Counted from the first letter of the stretch, positions 11,150 through 24,208 are shown. The stretch: DNA of 64,000 nucleotides from Excoecaria cochinchinensis (GCA_947683425.1 CANTUQ010000112.1:8819501-8883500); one strand, 5' to 3'. The notes: a model not told the origin generated them from the sequence alone. Numbers and translations are program-made.

Positions 11150-11760
11150 ATGCAAAATTCATGTCGAGTGAGAGCTAAAGGCCATGTTGACTGAAGCGCT
11201 TATTCTTACACAACCTATACCTGGTAAAGACTATGTGATGTATAGTTATACCTCACATAGTGGGTGTACTTATGTAAGAGGGAAAGGTAATTGCTTATGC
11301 TTCTAGGCAACTTAAGCCTCATGAAAGGAATTACCCGACCCATGATTTAAAATTACCAGCCATAGTCTTTGTTTTGAAGCTTTGGAGGCATTACCTATAT
11401 AGAGAGAAATGTTATATGAACAAAGATCACAAAAGTCTTAAATATTTGCCTACACAGAAAGAGTTGAACTTAAGCCAAAGAAGATGGATAGAGTTAATCA
11501 AAGTTGATGATTGCATCATTGACTATTATCCAGGCAAAGAAAATGTAATAACTGATGCTCTTAATAGGAAATCGTTATCAACTTTAATAGTTATGCATGC
11601 TAGATTATCTGTAGCAAGTGATGGAGCCATTATAGCTAAGTTAAGGCTCAAACCATACTTGTTACAACAAGTCAAAGAAACACAAAAGCAAGATGAAAAG
11701 CTAGTCACCATTCTTAAACAAATCCAATAAGGGCAGGATAGTGAATATGCGATCAAAGAG
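11150..11760 (+). pseudogene. pol: RT tail and RNase H of a Tekay-like Ty3/Gypsy pol (broken)
   Basis: Gypsy RNase H region: the family blocks YTSHSGC (near 11240), KPHERNYPTHDLKL, FVLKLWRHYLY (about 11370-11403), DHKSLKYLP (about 11425) and 'VITDALNRKS' (about 11547-11575), which contains the last catalytic Asp. One stop lies near 11305 and the 5' portion is absent: gag, protease and most of RT are missing between the LTR end at 11120 and this point. Continues into integrase with further breaks. Confidence 0.8.
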
Positions 11761-11889
11761 GATGGCTACTTGTATTACAAAGATAGAATATGTGTTCTTA
11801 ATGATGATGAGCTAGAAAAAAAAATACCATGAAGGAAGCCCGTAGCAGTTCCTAATATATGCTATACACCCAGGAAGCACTAAAATGTA

Positions 11890-13126
11890 CCAATATTTGA
11901 AGACACATTATTAGTGGCCAGGTATGAAGAGAGACATTATAGATTATGTTACCAAGTGTCTTACATGCCAACAAGTAAAAGCAAAACATCAAGTTCCTTC
12001 AAGTTTACTTCAAACAATATCAATATTCGAGTGGAAATAGGATCGAATCACGATGGATTTTGTAGTTGGTTTGCCTCAAACAAGGAAGAAGCATAATGCC
12101 ATATGGGTGATTGTATATAGATTGACCAAGTCAGCTTACTTCTTGCCTATTATATCTGACTACTAATTCCCAAAGTTAGCAGAATTGTACATCAATGAGA
12201 TAGTGCAATTACATGGAGTATCATATTCCATCTGACCGAGATCTAAGATTCACTTCAAGATTTTGGAAGAAATTACATGATGCCTTAGGTACTAAGCTGA
12301 ATTTTAGTACAGCTTTACATCCTCAAAGTGATAGACAATCAAAAAGAGTGATTTAGGAGCCAGAAGATATGCTTAGGAGTTGTGTTATCCACTTTGAAGG
12401 AAGCTAGCATAAACATCTCCCATTGACTGAATTTGCATACAACAATAGCTATTAAGCAAGCATACAGATGGCACCATATGAGGCTCTTTATGGTAGAAAG
12501 TGCAGAACACATACTGGATAGAGCTCAATGAAAGTAAGATTATTGGTCCATAATTAATAAGGGAAAGTGGGGATAAGGTGAAGATTGTAAAAAAAAAAGA
12601 GGTTGAAAGCTGCTTCTGATTGCCAAAAGTCATTCATATTTGAAGAGAAATGACATTGAATATGTTGTTGGTGACAAGGTTTTCCTAAAAGTTCACCATG
12701 GAAGAAACTGCTTCGATTTGGTAAGAAGACTAAGTTAAGCCTTAGATTTATTGGTTCATATGTGATCATTGAATGTGTGGGGCTAGTAGCCTACAGATTA
12801 GCATTGCCACTAAACCTAGAAAAAATTCATGATGTCTTTCATGTATCTATGTTAAGGAGATATTCGTTTGATCCATCGCATGTTATAAAATTAGAAGATA
12901 TTAAAATACAACTAGATATAACTTGTGAAGAGAAACCAGTGAAAATTTTAGCAAGAGAAACAAAGCAGCTAAGGAACAAAAAAGTTCCGCTGGTGAAAGT
13001 ACTATGGACAAACCACAAGATCGAGGAAGCTACACGGGAACTGAAAGAAACCATGAGAAAGTCTCATCCACGGCCATTTGACACAGGTAAATTTCAATGG
13101 GAAAATTTATTTTAGAGGGAAAGAAA
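11890..13126 (+). pseudogene. pol: Integrase of the Tekay-like pol, catalytic Glu replaced by Lys
   Basis: Integrase inserts the cDNA into the genome. Seen: part of the HHCC zinc domain (YVTKCLTCQQVK, about 11945), the first core Asp in TMDFVVGLP (about 12050), the second in PSDRDLRF (about 12232), then HPQSDRQSKRV. Counting 35 residues from the second Asp lands on Lys (codon 12342-12344) where the DD35E family has Glu. There are several stops and frameshifts. The C-terminal part 12762-13115 reads VAYRLALPLNLEKIHDVFH and VSMLRRY, typical of the Tekay/Del C-terminus. A purine tract 'tttagagggaaagaaa' (13111-13126) precedes the LTR. Confidence 0.85.
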
Positions 13127-15606
13127 TGTAACGCCTCAAAAATCCCAGTTTCATGAATAGTACTTTTCGGACCATAAATAGTGCATCTTGAGATGAATAA
13201 TGTCACTCGGGACCCGAATTGCACTTTATTTGGCATCAGATAGTATTATTCAAGGATAAACTGAGGATCAACTTTAAGGTCGAAATGAGTTCATTTAGAG
13301 GGTTAAAAAGCTGAAAATAAAATTTGTGTAGCGGTTTTATAGTAAATAGTGACAGGTTTGACCAAAGTTGACAAGTGGTCAAAGTTTGACCTGAGACAGC
13401 AATGGTCAAACTCTATGGCACTAATGAGTATTAAATATTATTAAATATGATTTTTAGGTGAAATTAAGAATGTAAAATAAAATCCAAGTCACAATTTAAA
13501 ACAAATAGTATTAAAGTTGACCAAAAGTCAAAGTTGACCCAAGAAAAGATCAAAGTCAATGCCGAACATATTAATGGGAAATAAATGATATTAATTAAGG
13601 TATTTATATGGGATTGATATTTTAATGGATATGATTTATTAAGAAGAAGAAAAGAATTTATAAATTTTAACGGAGTTATTTTGGCTTTGTGGACTAAATA
13701 GTACCCAAATAATTTTTAATATTGATTTTAAAATTATAAAGAGAAGATCTTCTTAGTGGGATTAAATCCAACTAAAGGATTAAAATTGAAAGTTAATCTT
13801 GGACCTTGAAAAATAAAATAAAAGAGCGGCAAGTATGGTATTCCTCCGATCAAATCCCCTTTTTATTCTAACTATTAGATTTTTAAGGAAATTGTTAAAT
13901 GGTAAAATGGCATTTTAGCCACCTTTTTTCCTTCTTTTTCCTCATGGCTGCCAAGAACAGCCCCTAAACCATCCTTCTCCATTATTCTTTCATGTTTTTT
14001 CATTTTCAAGCTTCAATTCTCTCTTTTTAACCCCTAAATCAATATTTCAACACTAAATCATCAAACTATGGTCCCTAAAATGATTAATCAACAAGAATTT
14101 GAGGAAAAGGTTAAAAAAACAAAAACAAAAAGGAAGCTAGATGGGTTTCTTTGATAAATAGTGTCTAAATTTAAATAAGGTAATTAATGGAATTCTAATT
14201 ATTTTTAATACATGATTTTGAGATAGTTGCATGTCATAATGATCATAAATTCATGAAATTGAATTTTTATAAGTTTTTATGAAGGTGAAGTAAAAGAATT
14301 GAAGAAGAGAAAGAAAGGGAAATAGAAGAAAGTAAAGAATAGACGGTGGAATTCAGGTTAATTAAAGCTTAATTTGAAGAATTTGGCATCAATTTTGGTA
14401 TGTGTTTATGCAATTTCATTTTTTCCTAAATTTGTGTCTTATGTAACCTAGGGTTCTTGATGAGAAATTGGAAATTTTTGAAATTGTTATTAAAAATGTT
14501 TAATTGGGGACTAAATAAAATGTATGCTATGTTTGTTTTGATTTTATGATATGTAATTTGCCAGATCCTACTTATACCTACATTATACTTAAACTTGAAA
14601 TTCTTATGTGCATGCAATCTTGACAAATTGTGTGATAATTATGTTTTGCATGTTATAAGAACATGAATAAGATATTTTATGGAAGAAAAATGGAACAATA
14701 AAGAATTACTCATGAAGTGGCCGAATTATGATGGTAGGCCGAATTGTGCATGGTAGGAAATTCATGATTTAGGTGTTAATCCATGTTTAAATTATTATGA
14801 TTAATGATTATATGCTATGGAATTTTAGTTTTGATCATGAGCACTAAATTTTTCTATTTGAGATAAAATTGGTAAAATATAAAATGAGTATGATGCTTGA
14901 AAAATGATTATAAGGACTAAGAAGAATAATGTGAGCTAAGTTTGATTATAAAGGAAAGAATGAAAATAAACTTAGATATATGTTCTTAAGAAATGTTATG
15001 AGATTATGTTCTTAAATTGAAATTGAAAATCTAATAGATTTGCCCTTAGTAAAACTAGATAGGAATTGGAGGAATGTGATAAGGTTAACATGCCAATTAG
15101 AGAGTTAGCAATACTGGGTTATGATATGTGTTATCAGATTGAATGGCTCTAAGTATAATATTTGATTTGTATTATGGACTGAATAGATTCGAGAGCTTGG
15201 TCCCGCTGTGTGAATATTGAAAATTAAGTAATAATATGGGATATGTAAATGGACCGAATGATTCCAAGAACTCGATCCCGTATTTGAAATTTTGCTTATT
15301 CAGTGAAATTCTGCTGGATTTTACTTGGGGCAATTACAGATAAAAAAATAAATGCATAATTAATAATTAAAGAACTTCAAATGAAAGTAGTAATTAGTAG
15401 TAAGTTAAATTGTAAGATTTATTAGACATTATGTATCTTGATATGAATTAGTATAACTATCTACATGCTTAAATTTCATAAATTAATTTTAATGTCTATT
15501 TATGCTTAGAAATAAATGAAGATATTATATCTGAAAAAAAACATTATATGTTAAGCATGTTATGTTTCAATCAATTAAATTGGATTAGAAATGGAATTAC
15601 TTGAAC

Positions 15607-15650
15607 ACTGCTAAGCATATAGCTTAGTGCATGGTTTCTTTCCACACATA
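15607..15650 (+). promoter_or_regulatory. Shared LTR hairpin block, copy 2
   Basis: CTGCTAAGCATATAGCTTAG, a T-rich spacer, then CCACACATAG. A decayed copy of the block described at 10673 and 33175. Confidence 0.45.
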
Positions 15651-16602
15651 GATTTTGAAGATAATTATAAGAGAAGCAGTGGTAAATCTACTACAAAGAC
15701 TAGAGCCACAAAGAGAATTGTAGAAGACTTTGACGTGGATACACTAGATAACTATATTTTGTTTGTGGTTATGCCATGAACATATATAGAAGTGAAGAAA
15801 CTTGTGAAACTATATTATGAATTATATATTAAAGTTGTGTACGTAAGTTTATAAATTGGTTTTAAGAGAATATTTAAATTTAAAATAGCTAAGTTCATAT
15901 ATATGTGCGTGTGGCCACATCCGCATAGTTATATCTGGAATTTGATTAAGATGAGTTTAAATATTATGGAGGATATGCAAATTTGGGGTGAGCAAAAAAA
16001 AACCAATTGGACCAGTTAACGAAAAAAAATAGGTCCAAAATCGAACCGATTTTTCTATTAATCGAACTGACCGGTTCATTTTATGGTTAATAAAATTTTG
16101 ATTTTTGATTTTGGTTCACAAGTTGAGAAAATCGATGGTTTTTGTTAACGGACCAGTTTAATTATTTTTAGAATATATATTTATATATTGAAATTATTTT
16201 CCCTCAGCCTTTCCCTCATCTCTCTCTATCAAAGTGAAATATAGATCGGGACACTATCACTGAAGCCTTGTCAGAGGGACACCACCTGTGACGCCCCAAT
16301 GCCCCTCGGGAGGAACATTGGGATGCCACAACGGAAACACGCAAAGACATAAGCTAAACACTGAAGCTAAAGCATACATACGATAGCGGAAGCGAAGGCA
16401 ACTCAGAAGCAACATAAACTTATATACAGAACTTAAAACGTATACATATGTAAAATCATTACATGCCTTATAGAAAATTTACAAAACGCTATACAAAAGT
16501 CCTATAGAATAGGAAATAGCATAACTAATGCAAAAAGGATCACTTCAAGACAACCCTAGTGGCCAGCAGATGGGGACTCTCGCTCCGAACAAAACCTGCA
16601 AA

Positions 16603-16649
16603 CCTACAAGGAAACAAAAACCCGTGCTAAGTGATAATGTTTAGTGGGG
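16603..16649 (-). promoter_or_regulatory. Shared LTR hairpin block, copy 3
   Basis: Read on the minus strand: CCCCACTAAACATTATCACT, TAGCACGGGT, T-rich spacer, CCTTGTAGGT. Confidence 0.55.
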
Positions 16650-17339
16650 ATGAACAGAAGCAAAGGACCTCCGAAGAAGTCACAGCAAAACATAGCACAT
16701 GTATAGCAGTAATAGATACTTGAATCAACATTCAGAAGCTCATCATATACATAGCAAGTAGGAAAGTACAATACTCAAGTCAAAGCAAATTCAGAAGCAA
16801 TAACAATTGCTAGCACTCAGGAGTAACAAGACATACAATTGCTAATATCAGGAGTATACAGAATATATAACCAAACCCAACTTTATATATAACCTCACAT
16901 TCAAACGAACAATTAGCCTGAGTTACAAAGATGGTGGATACGTGTAACAGAATACTGGCGAGCAGTATCAGAAGACCGAAGTCTAAAACCTTAAATTCAG
17001 AAGACTGAAGTCTAGTTTTCAGCAGACCGAAGTCTAAAACTTTAACCCATGCTGGTCGACAGGAGCAGCTGCAAAACTCTAGCCCTTAATAAGCATACTT
17101 ATCTATCCACTACCTTGATCGATCAGGCTGACAAACAACTTAAGTAACTAAACTTCTACTCATGCACTCAAGTACGATCAGCTTTAATCAATTCATGTAC
17201 AAGTCAAGTAATTCATCATACTAAAACATAGCTTTAAGCACATATCAATCCTCATAGAATGATGTTAAACTAGGTTAAAATGATGCTCAAACTCATGCAT
17301 AACATTTACAAGTGAAAATAAATCATAGAGTAAAAATAG

Positions 17340-17675
17340 GGTACCTCACGGTCACAACCACTTTGGTTGTCACCGTGACATACCAAGGATGCAAAACAGA
17401 AAGCAACATAGGGTACCTCACAGTCACAACCACTTGGTTGTCACCGTGACATACCTCACGTAATATCCGAGTAGTAAGCAATCAAGGGTATCTCACGGTC
17501 ACAACCACTTTGGTTGTCACCATGACATACCAATGATGCAAAATAAAATGTAAACTTAGGGTACGTCACGGTCACAACATTTTGGTTGTTACCGAGACAT
17601 ACAACAGAATACTCGGACAAAAGCTCTTCTTGCATACCTCACGGTCACAACCACTTTGGTTGTCACCGTTACCTA
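17340..17675 (-). repeat. Five hairpin repeats in the solo LTR
   Basis: Five copies (near 17345, 17413, 17497, 17567 and 17640) of an imperfect palindrome: CACGGTCACAACCA, 3 bases, TGGTTGTCACCGTG. The 14-base arms pair except at one position. Spacing is about 68-84 bp. The third and fourth copies have further changes. The mirror array lies at 31870-32130. Confidence 0.85.
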
Positions 17676-18529
17676 TGCAAAAATGCAAAAAATAGAATTG
17701 CATCAAACTTTTGCACAACTCAACTCAAAAGCCATTTGACTAACATACTCCTCTAACAATGCACATGCATAAATCCAAGACTTGCCAAACAATATACGAA
17801 TAACATTTCAAGGCTCTATAACAAAATTTAACATATAATCATATGCCAAATTCAACCAAGAACATGAACAACCAATCATAAACACATGCCTCTCAAAAGC
17901 ACAACTAATCATGCTCACTATTCATATTTTAAACAGGCCTAAGATTGTCAAAAATCAAACTAATAGCGCATGCATATACACAATCCTATCTCTTAACACA
18001 ACATGCATCACATATACTCAATTCAATAACACATGCACAATCTATAGGGCACACGATCCCAACCTCTTGAAGCATACGAAACACTTCCAAAATCAGACCT
18101 TGTCCTTGCCCTTTTAAATCCTTCTTCTATCCTCAGCTTCTTGCAATCCAAATCAAAATAAATCTTAATCAAAATTACAACCAACTAACCACAAAGAAAG
18201 GAGTAGAAGAAGAACTCAACCAGAACACTTACCTTTAAGACTTACTCTTAACAATCACCCTTCAATCCAAATTAAAATGCAGAATCCAAAATAGGAAATG
18301 ATAAAGAGGAAACAAAAGGAAAGAACCAAGTATACCAATCTGCCACATGCTCAACTCACATACAAATTCTCTCTCAATTCCACGGCAAAAGCTCCTTAAG
18401 TCCCTCAAATCCAATTCTTCCCTCACTCAACTTCTCATTCCATTCAATTAAGTCCTCACTTACACTTAAATTTGCACAAATACAGAAATTTACACTACCA
18501 AACTACTAGGGTGAAATCCGATTGTTACA

Positions 18530-18821
18530 CCACCACTGCCTAAACGAAGCTCAAAGCGTTAGGGAGCTTTTAGAAGCAATCACGTGCCTCAAGGGATCAG
18601 GACTTTGGCAGAATCTATGGTGGAAGTTGCATATGCCTTCATCATCGATCTACTAGTTTCCAATGAGTGACGGCTGAAGAAGGGTGTCATCGGACTCACT
18701 TCATCACCAAGAGCTTATAGATGCAATTCATGTCACTTATTAACACCTAAGCAAACCGAAATGTGGAAGAGAAATTTTTGAGTAGAAGAGAGAGAAATAG
18801 AAAAAAGTACACAGTGAAAAG
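18530..18821. other. Non-coding segment between two solo LTRs
   Basis: 292 bp that is the interior of the hAT-like element, continuing from 16286 across the first solo LTR. No motif recognised. Confidence 0.4.
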
Positions 18822-20303
18822 TGTTGGATTTCTAGACAGCATAATTCAAAATTATCACGTAGTAAAAATCAAACTAAAACCCATCCAGGATCCAAGCAAT
18901 CCAATTAATTCAAAAGAGAGGTAAAGAATATTGACCTGTTTTAGCATAGTATAAAACGATTAACACCTTAATCTGATTGGTTTGTACAGTTCCTATGCAA
19001 ATGCAAACAATTTGGTCTCGAGGTCGACTTAAACTCCATGTGCTGCTCCAATAGAACGACCACCCTCTATCAGTATTCACACACACGAACGAGCTGAACG
19101 GATCTGCAAAGGGTGCGAGCTCCCTTCATTTGCAACTGGATTAAAATTCTCTGTACCTTTTTCTCAAATAAAAATGGCAGCAACAGAAAAGACAAAAACC
19201 CTTTTTCTCTTTTCTCTCCTTTACAAAAGGATAGCAGCAGAGAATGATGATGTTTCTAGGGCTTAATGACTATAACTATTTATAGTCACACATTAAAAAC
19301 GTGGAGAGATGTGAAGATGGAATATTCCTTATTCCAATAATAAGAAATATTTCCATATCTCCACATAATTATTTTGAATTTAAAATCTGACATACTTAAA
19401 TTCAAAATGCCCAAATTAAAATCCAGTCCGTTCATTACATTTTAAGTGTGCAACCTAATAGGTTCATATTATAATGGCAGTGGGCCAAAACCCATCATAA
19501 ACCCACAAGTCATAAGTGGCCTCTAGCAAGTTATTACGACTACCCAAATAATATGAATATCAATAGTTCAATTTTAATCTAACTAATAAAACATGTTATT
19601 ATCCTTTTATTACACGATATCTTATTTGAACATGAGTCAGGGTCTCCGTCACATTCATATTGTTCAAACATATAATTTCTCGATCTTTAAGTAGACTGAT
19701 AAATTCAAATGACATTGATCATACTATCAATTTATTTGAGCATGGCCATGCATTTCTCAGTCCTACTTATCAAGGGGCCCAGTAGATATCTCTTTCATAA
19801 GAACGGGACAAATTCCATCTTGATTATTCACTTTCCTCTGCATAATTTTCATCATACCCAATCATAACCTTTATAATTATCTAATTAAATATAACATTTG
19901 ATTATGTCAAAACATAATATTCATTATATAGAAAACTATGATAACCTCGGGTCTAAGGAGTTAATAACATATCTATTATGAGATTACTTATAACACTAAC
20001 CCATGTGATGATCTCAAATTGAGTTTATCAAGTGCCTTGTTTTCCAATAAGTACCTATAGATTTGATTTATATCACCATATATAATCATCTCATGATTAT
20101 CAATCAAACTCATACTAGTCTTAATTTATCTTTATGTGCTTTAGTGATAAATAGCTAGAGATAATCAGAATAATATCAGATGTTATTCACAAACTTTACT
20201 ATAATGTAACATGCCATTAATATATATAAAAGTGGATAAAACCTTTTATAAATGAAAATAGAGCATTACATAAAGGTCTAAAAATTTGGCTTAGGGCATA
20301 ACA
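18822..20303 (-). mobile_element. Solo LTR, possibly Copia-type
   Basis: Read on the minus strand it starts TGTTATGCCCTAAGCC (20303) and ends GAAATCCAACA (18822): 1482 bp with TGTT...AACA ends. No coding region inside and no second copy nearby. The 5-bp flanks (AAAAG and ACTAA) do not match, so either recombination between two elements or a boundary error is possible. The Copia assignment rests only on LTR end style. Confidence 0.5.
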
Positions 20304-20701
20304 ACTAATAAAGAGGATAATGGAGATGGTAGAGCAAGACAAAGGTGGCGGAAGAGAGAGGCTTTGTCAAAGTGAAACCGATTTCCAGTGTAGAAGAGAG
20401 AGGTTGTGGAGGAGAAAGAAGAAGAATGGAGAATAGTTTAAGTGAATGTGGACATATGGTGGTGGGTGTAGAGATTAACATTAGAAAAAAGGAGAAAACA
20501 CAATAACAATTTAAAATTGTTACAGTATAAATATTAAATTATATATTCAATACCTATAATAAGTTTTTTATTTTTTATTTTTTATTTTTTTTGGTCAAAA
20601 TAGCACTTCTAAACTAATATTAATACCTAGAGAGGTAGGAATTTTTCAAATGAACCGCACTCCTTCGATCTTTGGTATATAATCCTGCATAATCCAACCT
20701 A

Positions 20702-20703
<2 letters not shown>

Positions 20704-20762
<59 letters not shown>
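20704..20762. repeat. (TA)n microsatellite
   Basis: About 29 uninterrupted TA units in the right arm of the hAT-like element. Confidence 0.95.
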
Positions 20763-20768
<6 letters not shown>

Positions 20769-21485
20769 TATATACTATATAATACATGATAAGATAATAT
20801 ATTTTTATTATGAAACATTTCTTAAACATTTAGTTTATATGAATGTGTTAGAACTATATTTTTATTTGAAATTTACTTGTTAAACTCGTTTGATCATTAT
20901 ATGTTTGGTTGGTAATTTTAATTTTCAAGTATTTTGAACATTTTTCGTTTATTTTTGTAGTTTGAATATTATGTTAAATTATATTTGGTTTTTAATTTTT
21001 TTTAAGTACCTTGAATATTTTAATTTTTTTTATGAATCCATCTTATAATTGTAGTAGTTAACTGAAAAAATATTGGTTAAACAGTCCAAAAAATCAAAAC
21101 CGATGGACTATTTAACCGATTATAATGGACTGATTAATGCTTAATATTTTTAAAAAACTGATATTAATGGACTGATTATATTTTTGGCTCATGGACCAGT
21201 TAACGAGTCTATATCACAGCTAGGGAAAATTATGTTGTGAAAAGAGTTTTATATGGAGATGCGTGGTAGGGTAGAATGAAATGGAAGTGCATTTAAGTTT
21301 TCTTACACGAGGTTTTAAATAAATATAGAGAAAACCTTATCAAATTTTTTATAAAATGAATAGTATTTATTGAAATAATAAAAATTTAAATAGGAAATTT
21401 TTATAATTCGTAATTTTATGAACTTAAAAATTTATGTAATATTCGGTAGCCGATTCTATTATCGAACCGAGTATAAGTTGTTACA

Positions 21486-22259
21486 CCATTGACTAAAAAT
21501 ATAGCAATAAAATACTGCAAGTGATGATGAAGCATCACCTAAAAAGAGATATCAAAATTTTATTAGGGAAAAGAAGGTTCTAGTTTTTGTAGACTGAATG
21601 TAGTCTTTATTTATCTAGAAAAATGTTATTTTTGTTTAGCAGGAAAATTTAATCAAATATGAAAAAGAAAACTTTTATTAATACTTCTTATATTAATACT
21701 TTATCTAAAAATAGTAATACTAAAAATAATATATTAAAAGCTGGAAATTTAGGAATGCAAATTCGTTTACATCCAGTACTAATATACTTTTCTCAAGTAA
21801 TTTCCTTGAAAATGATTTGGCCTCCTCAACTATATATTCTCCATGAAACATAAGCTCAATATAATGCTTATGCATGTATAATAATTGTTATATAGAAAAA
21901 GAATTTTATACTCAAAATAAAATTACATTTACTACATAATATTTTTAAAAGCATGCATAAAACTGATGGAAAAATCATTATTTCTTTTACATGATGATTT
22001 ATTATTAATGTGGTATATAATTCTATTTGTAAATAAAAATATAGAGCTGGTATACATTAAAAAAAAACTAATGAGTCAAACGGATTGAAATTTAATAGGT
22101 ATATTAAAAAATTTAAATTACTCATCATTATATCATTGACAAACATTAAATCAAATAAGTCTACAAACAAACTTCAAATAAGTAATGAAATAAAGAATGA
22201 AACTATAGTGGGAACATCAACTTATTTTTTTTCATAAAGACTTAAACAATAAAAAAAAT
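21486..22259. other. AT-rich sequence without a recognised gene
   Basis: No coding pattern. A weak match to the right MULE end occurs at 21642 ('ggaaaatttaatcaaatat' against 'ggaaattttgcaaaatat' read inward from 35216), which could be the left terminal inverted repeat of the MULE. This is a candidate only. Confidence 0.3.
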
Positions 22260-24191
22260 TCAAAAATACTTGTATTATCACTTTTCTTTGGAATATCTCT
22301 ACATTTCTTTCAATTATACCCGTATTTTTCACATTTGCTTCACAATAAATTTTTTTTCATAAAGACTAAAACAATAACAAAAAAAAACAAAAATAGTTGT
22401 TTCATCACTTTTTAAGAGTATCTCTACATGTTTTTCGATTGTGCCCATATTTTTCACATTTATTGCACCTTACTTTAATCTTTTATTCCCATCCAACTTT
22501 GATTTTTTTCTTCTTAGATCATCCTAATTTGAGTTTTCCTATTGGTTGTAGTATAATCTCCTCTCCAACAGTATTTAGTCTATTCCAAGACATTTGATTA
22601 TGAATAGGATAGACAATTCCTTCATATTTTTATAACATTGTCTTTTTGGTGTAGTAGCTTGAGTAGTATTCATAACAATCCCTATGCTTATCATTTATTA
22701 CTACTAGAGCATGTGCACATGGCAATTCGTCCATTTGAAACTTGCTGCAAGTGCATGTTCTTTTTTAAAATTCTACTTTGTATGTTTTTTCTTACACTAA
22801 AACACTAAATATATCATTATTAAATGGTTTCACCTGCAAAATAAATTTATTGATGAACAAAATATTAGTGTTATACATTATATACTATTTGTATACTATT
22901 AGCATACATTATCCAACATGCACTTTGATATCAATATTTCAAAACATATCTTTCATTAAAAAATAAGAAGATCTCTAATTTCTTAAAAATATAATATGGC
23001 AAAAATTAAGAATCCAAAACAATATCCAGCAATAGCAATAAGCATAAATCCATTATTAAAAGACGTGACAACAAGCATAGATAAAGATATAATTATACGA
23101 AGAAGATAAAGATATAATCAAGATCTAACCTTCATTCTCATAGATGAAATGTAGTTTTTCTTGAATTGTTCTTCATGCTTCTTAGTGAGTTTTGTGAATG
23201 TTGACATAGCTATATTTCTCTTTGTATAAGTTCATTCTTGAGTCAAAGTGCACAAGTACTCAATTAATCATGTTACTAATAGATTTATTGACTTAACAAT
23301 GTTAGAAGTCATTGTTGAATACCTATTATTAATAGAATGCAGCCTCGATCATTTTTCAAATCCAACCATTGACATATACTCTAGTCTTTTACCCTCAACC
23401 TTCTTAATTTCTTTCATATTATATTCAAATTTCTCAATTGTATATGGTTCAGCTACTTTAAATAATAAATCTTTAATCTTATTCGAGTTTTTCTTAAACC
23501 TTGTTTTCACATTATTCAACAAGTGGTAAACAAATATGCAGTAAGGAACACCGATATACACTTTTGCAGATGCTGTATGAATACATTCATATCTATCAAA
23601 TATGATGCATACTATATCTATATGTTTGTCTGAGTTTTATAAAAAAACCACTCCCAAAAAGTATCATTTTCTGAATCAATAATGTAGAAAGCTAAAAGAA
23701 AAATTTTTCCAGCAACATCTTAAGTTGAAGCTGTTGTTAAAGTCCTTTCAGATGTAGCCTTTAAAAAGGTACCATCTATAACTATTATTGGCAAGCAATA
23801 TTTCCAGCCTTCAATTAATGCATCTAAAGTAATAAGGAGGTATAAAAATAACTTGTTATCTTGTGTTTCCAGATGTATCGCGGTACCAGGATTTGTCTTT
23901 TGCAACATGTACAAATACTTTGGCAATAATGAATATGAATTTGATGGTTTACCTCTAATGATATCCATAGCTCTTTCCATTAACCTCCATGCTTTCGTAT
24001 ATTTAAAACTCAATCCGTGTTCATTTCTTATATCTCTTATTATGTCAGCTAATGTGTACATAGTCTTTATAACTACTCATTTTGATTTGATCAAATCAGC
24101 AATTACTGTTGATGTTGCTTGCCTTTTACTGCTTAACCTTAGCATCAAATCGCAGGAGTAAGTGGCTTTAAACTTTATAATTTTGAATATC
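22260..24191 (-). pseudogene. MULE transposase, C-terminal two thirds (DDE core, SWIM, zinc knuckle)
   Basis: Reading the minus strand: KRQATSTVIADLIKSK (about 24145-24095), ADIIRDI, then the first catalytic Asp in VIDGTFLK (about 23790). FDRYECIH (about 23600) holds the second Asp. The C-x-x-x-x-H element before LLNNVKTRFKK lies near 23535. Then SNIVKSIN (about 23300-23280): the expected Glu of this motif is Lys (codon 23292-23294). A SWIM finger follows (CTCSKFQMDELPCAHALV, about 22765-22710), and a CCHC knuckle CNKCEKYGHNRKTC (about 22475-22434) with a second, more decayed copy near 22265-22340. Stops include a TGA in place of Trp just before the SRLHS block (about 23350). Confidence 0.8.
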
Positions 24192-24194
24192 TTA

Positions 24195-24208
24195 GGCCCT
24201 GTTTACTT
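24195..24208 (+). repeat. Harbinger left terminal inverted repeat
   Basis: GGCCCTGTTTACTT, a perfect inverse match to 30356-30369. Confidence 0.95.

Larger units (their letters stand above)
16287..18529 (-). mobile_element. Solo LTR, Tekay-like, TSD CCACC
   Basis: Minus-strand LTR of 2243 bp. On the plus strand it begins TGTGACGCCCCAATGCCCC and ends GATTGTTACA. It is flanked on both sides by the perfect 5-bp duplication CCACC (16282-16286, 18530-18534). No internal region or second LTR, so it is a solo LTR left by LTR-LTR recombination. It is the same family type as the solo LTR at 30830: same ends, same hairpin repeats, same hairpin block (16603-16649). Confidence 0.9.
15983..21225 (+). mobile_element. 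hAT-like non-autonomous element, interrupted by two LTRs
   Basis: Left end TTGGGGTGAGCA matches the terminal repeat of the hAT MITE at 38105 (TAGGGGTGAGCA). It is followed by the same kind of subterminal motifs (ACCAGTTAACG, ACCGGTTCATT). Related motifs recur at the right (21060-21205: TGGACTGATTA, GGACCAGTTAACGAG). The right terminus is not clearly preserved and no 8-bp TSD could be confirmed. Sequence between the arms that is not LTR (16200-16286, 18530-18821, 20304-20520) is GA-rich and non-coding. Confidence 0.5.
13127..21485 (+). repeat. 3' LTR of the Tekay-like element, split by nested insertions
   Basis: Starts TGTAACGCCTCAAAAATCCC directly after the polypurine tract. The LTR is read from 13127 to about 15982, is interrupted by an hAT-like element with nested LTRs, and appears to resume near 21226, ending at 'aagttgttaca' (21485). 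It holds no gene. Within it: CAAAGTTGACC-type repeats (13350-13560), paired 'gaatgattccaag..cccgt' units near 15180-15285, and the hairpin block at 15607-15650. The resumed part is assigned only by its position and its TTACA end. Confidence 0.6.

Noticed and set aside
18822..20303. A confident Copia assignment for this LTR
   Set aside because: No internal coding sequence and no matching target duplication; only the end style suggests it.
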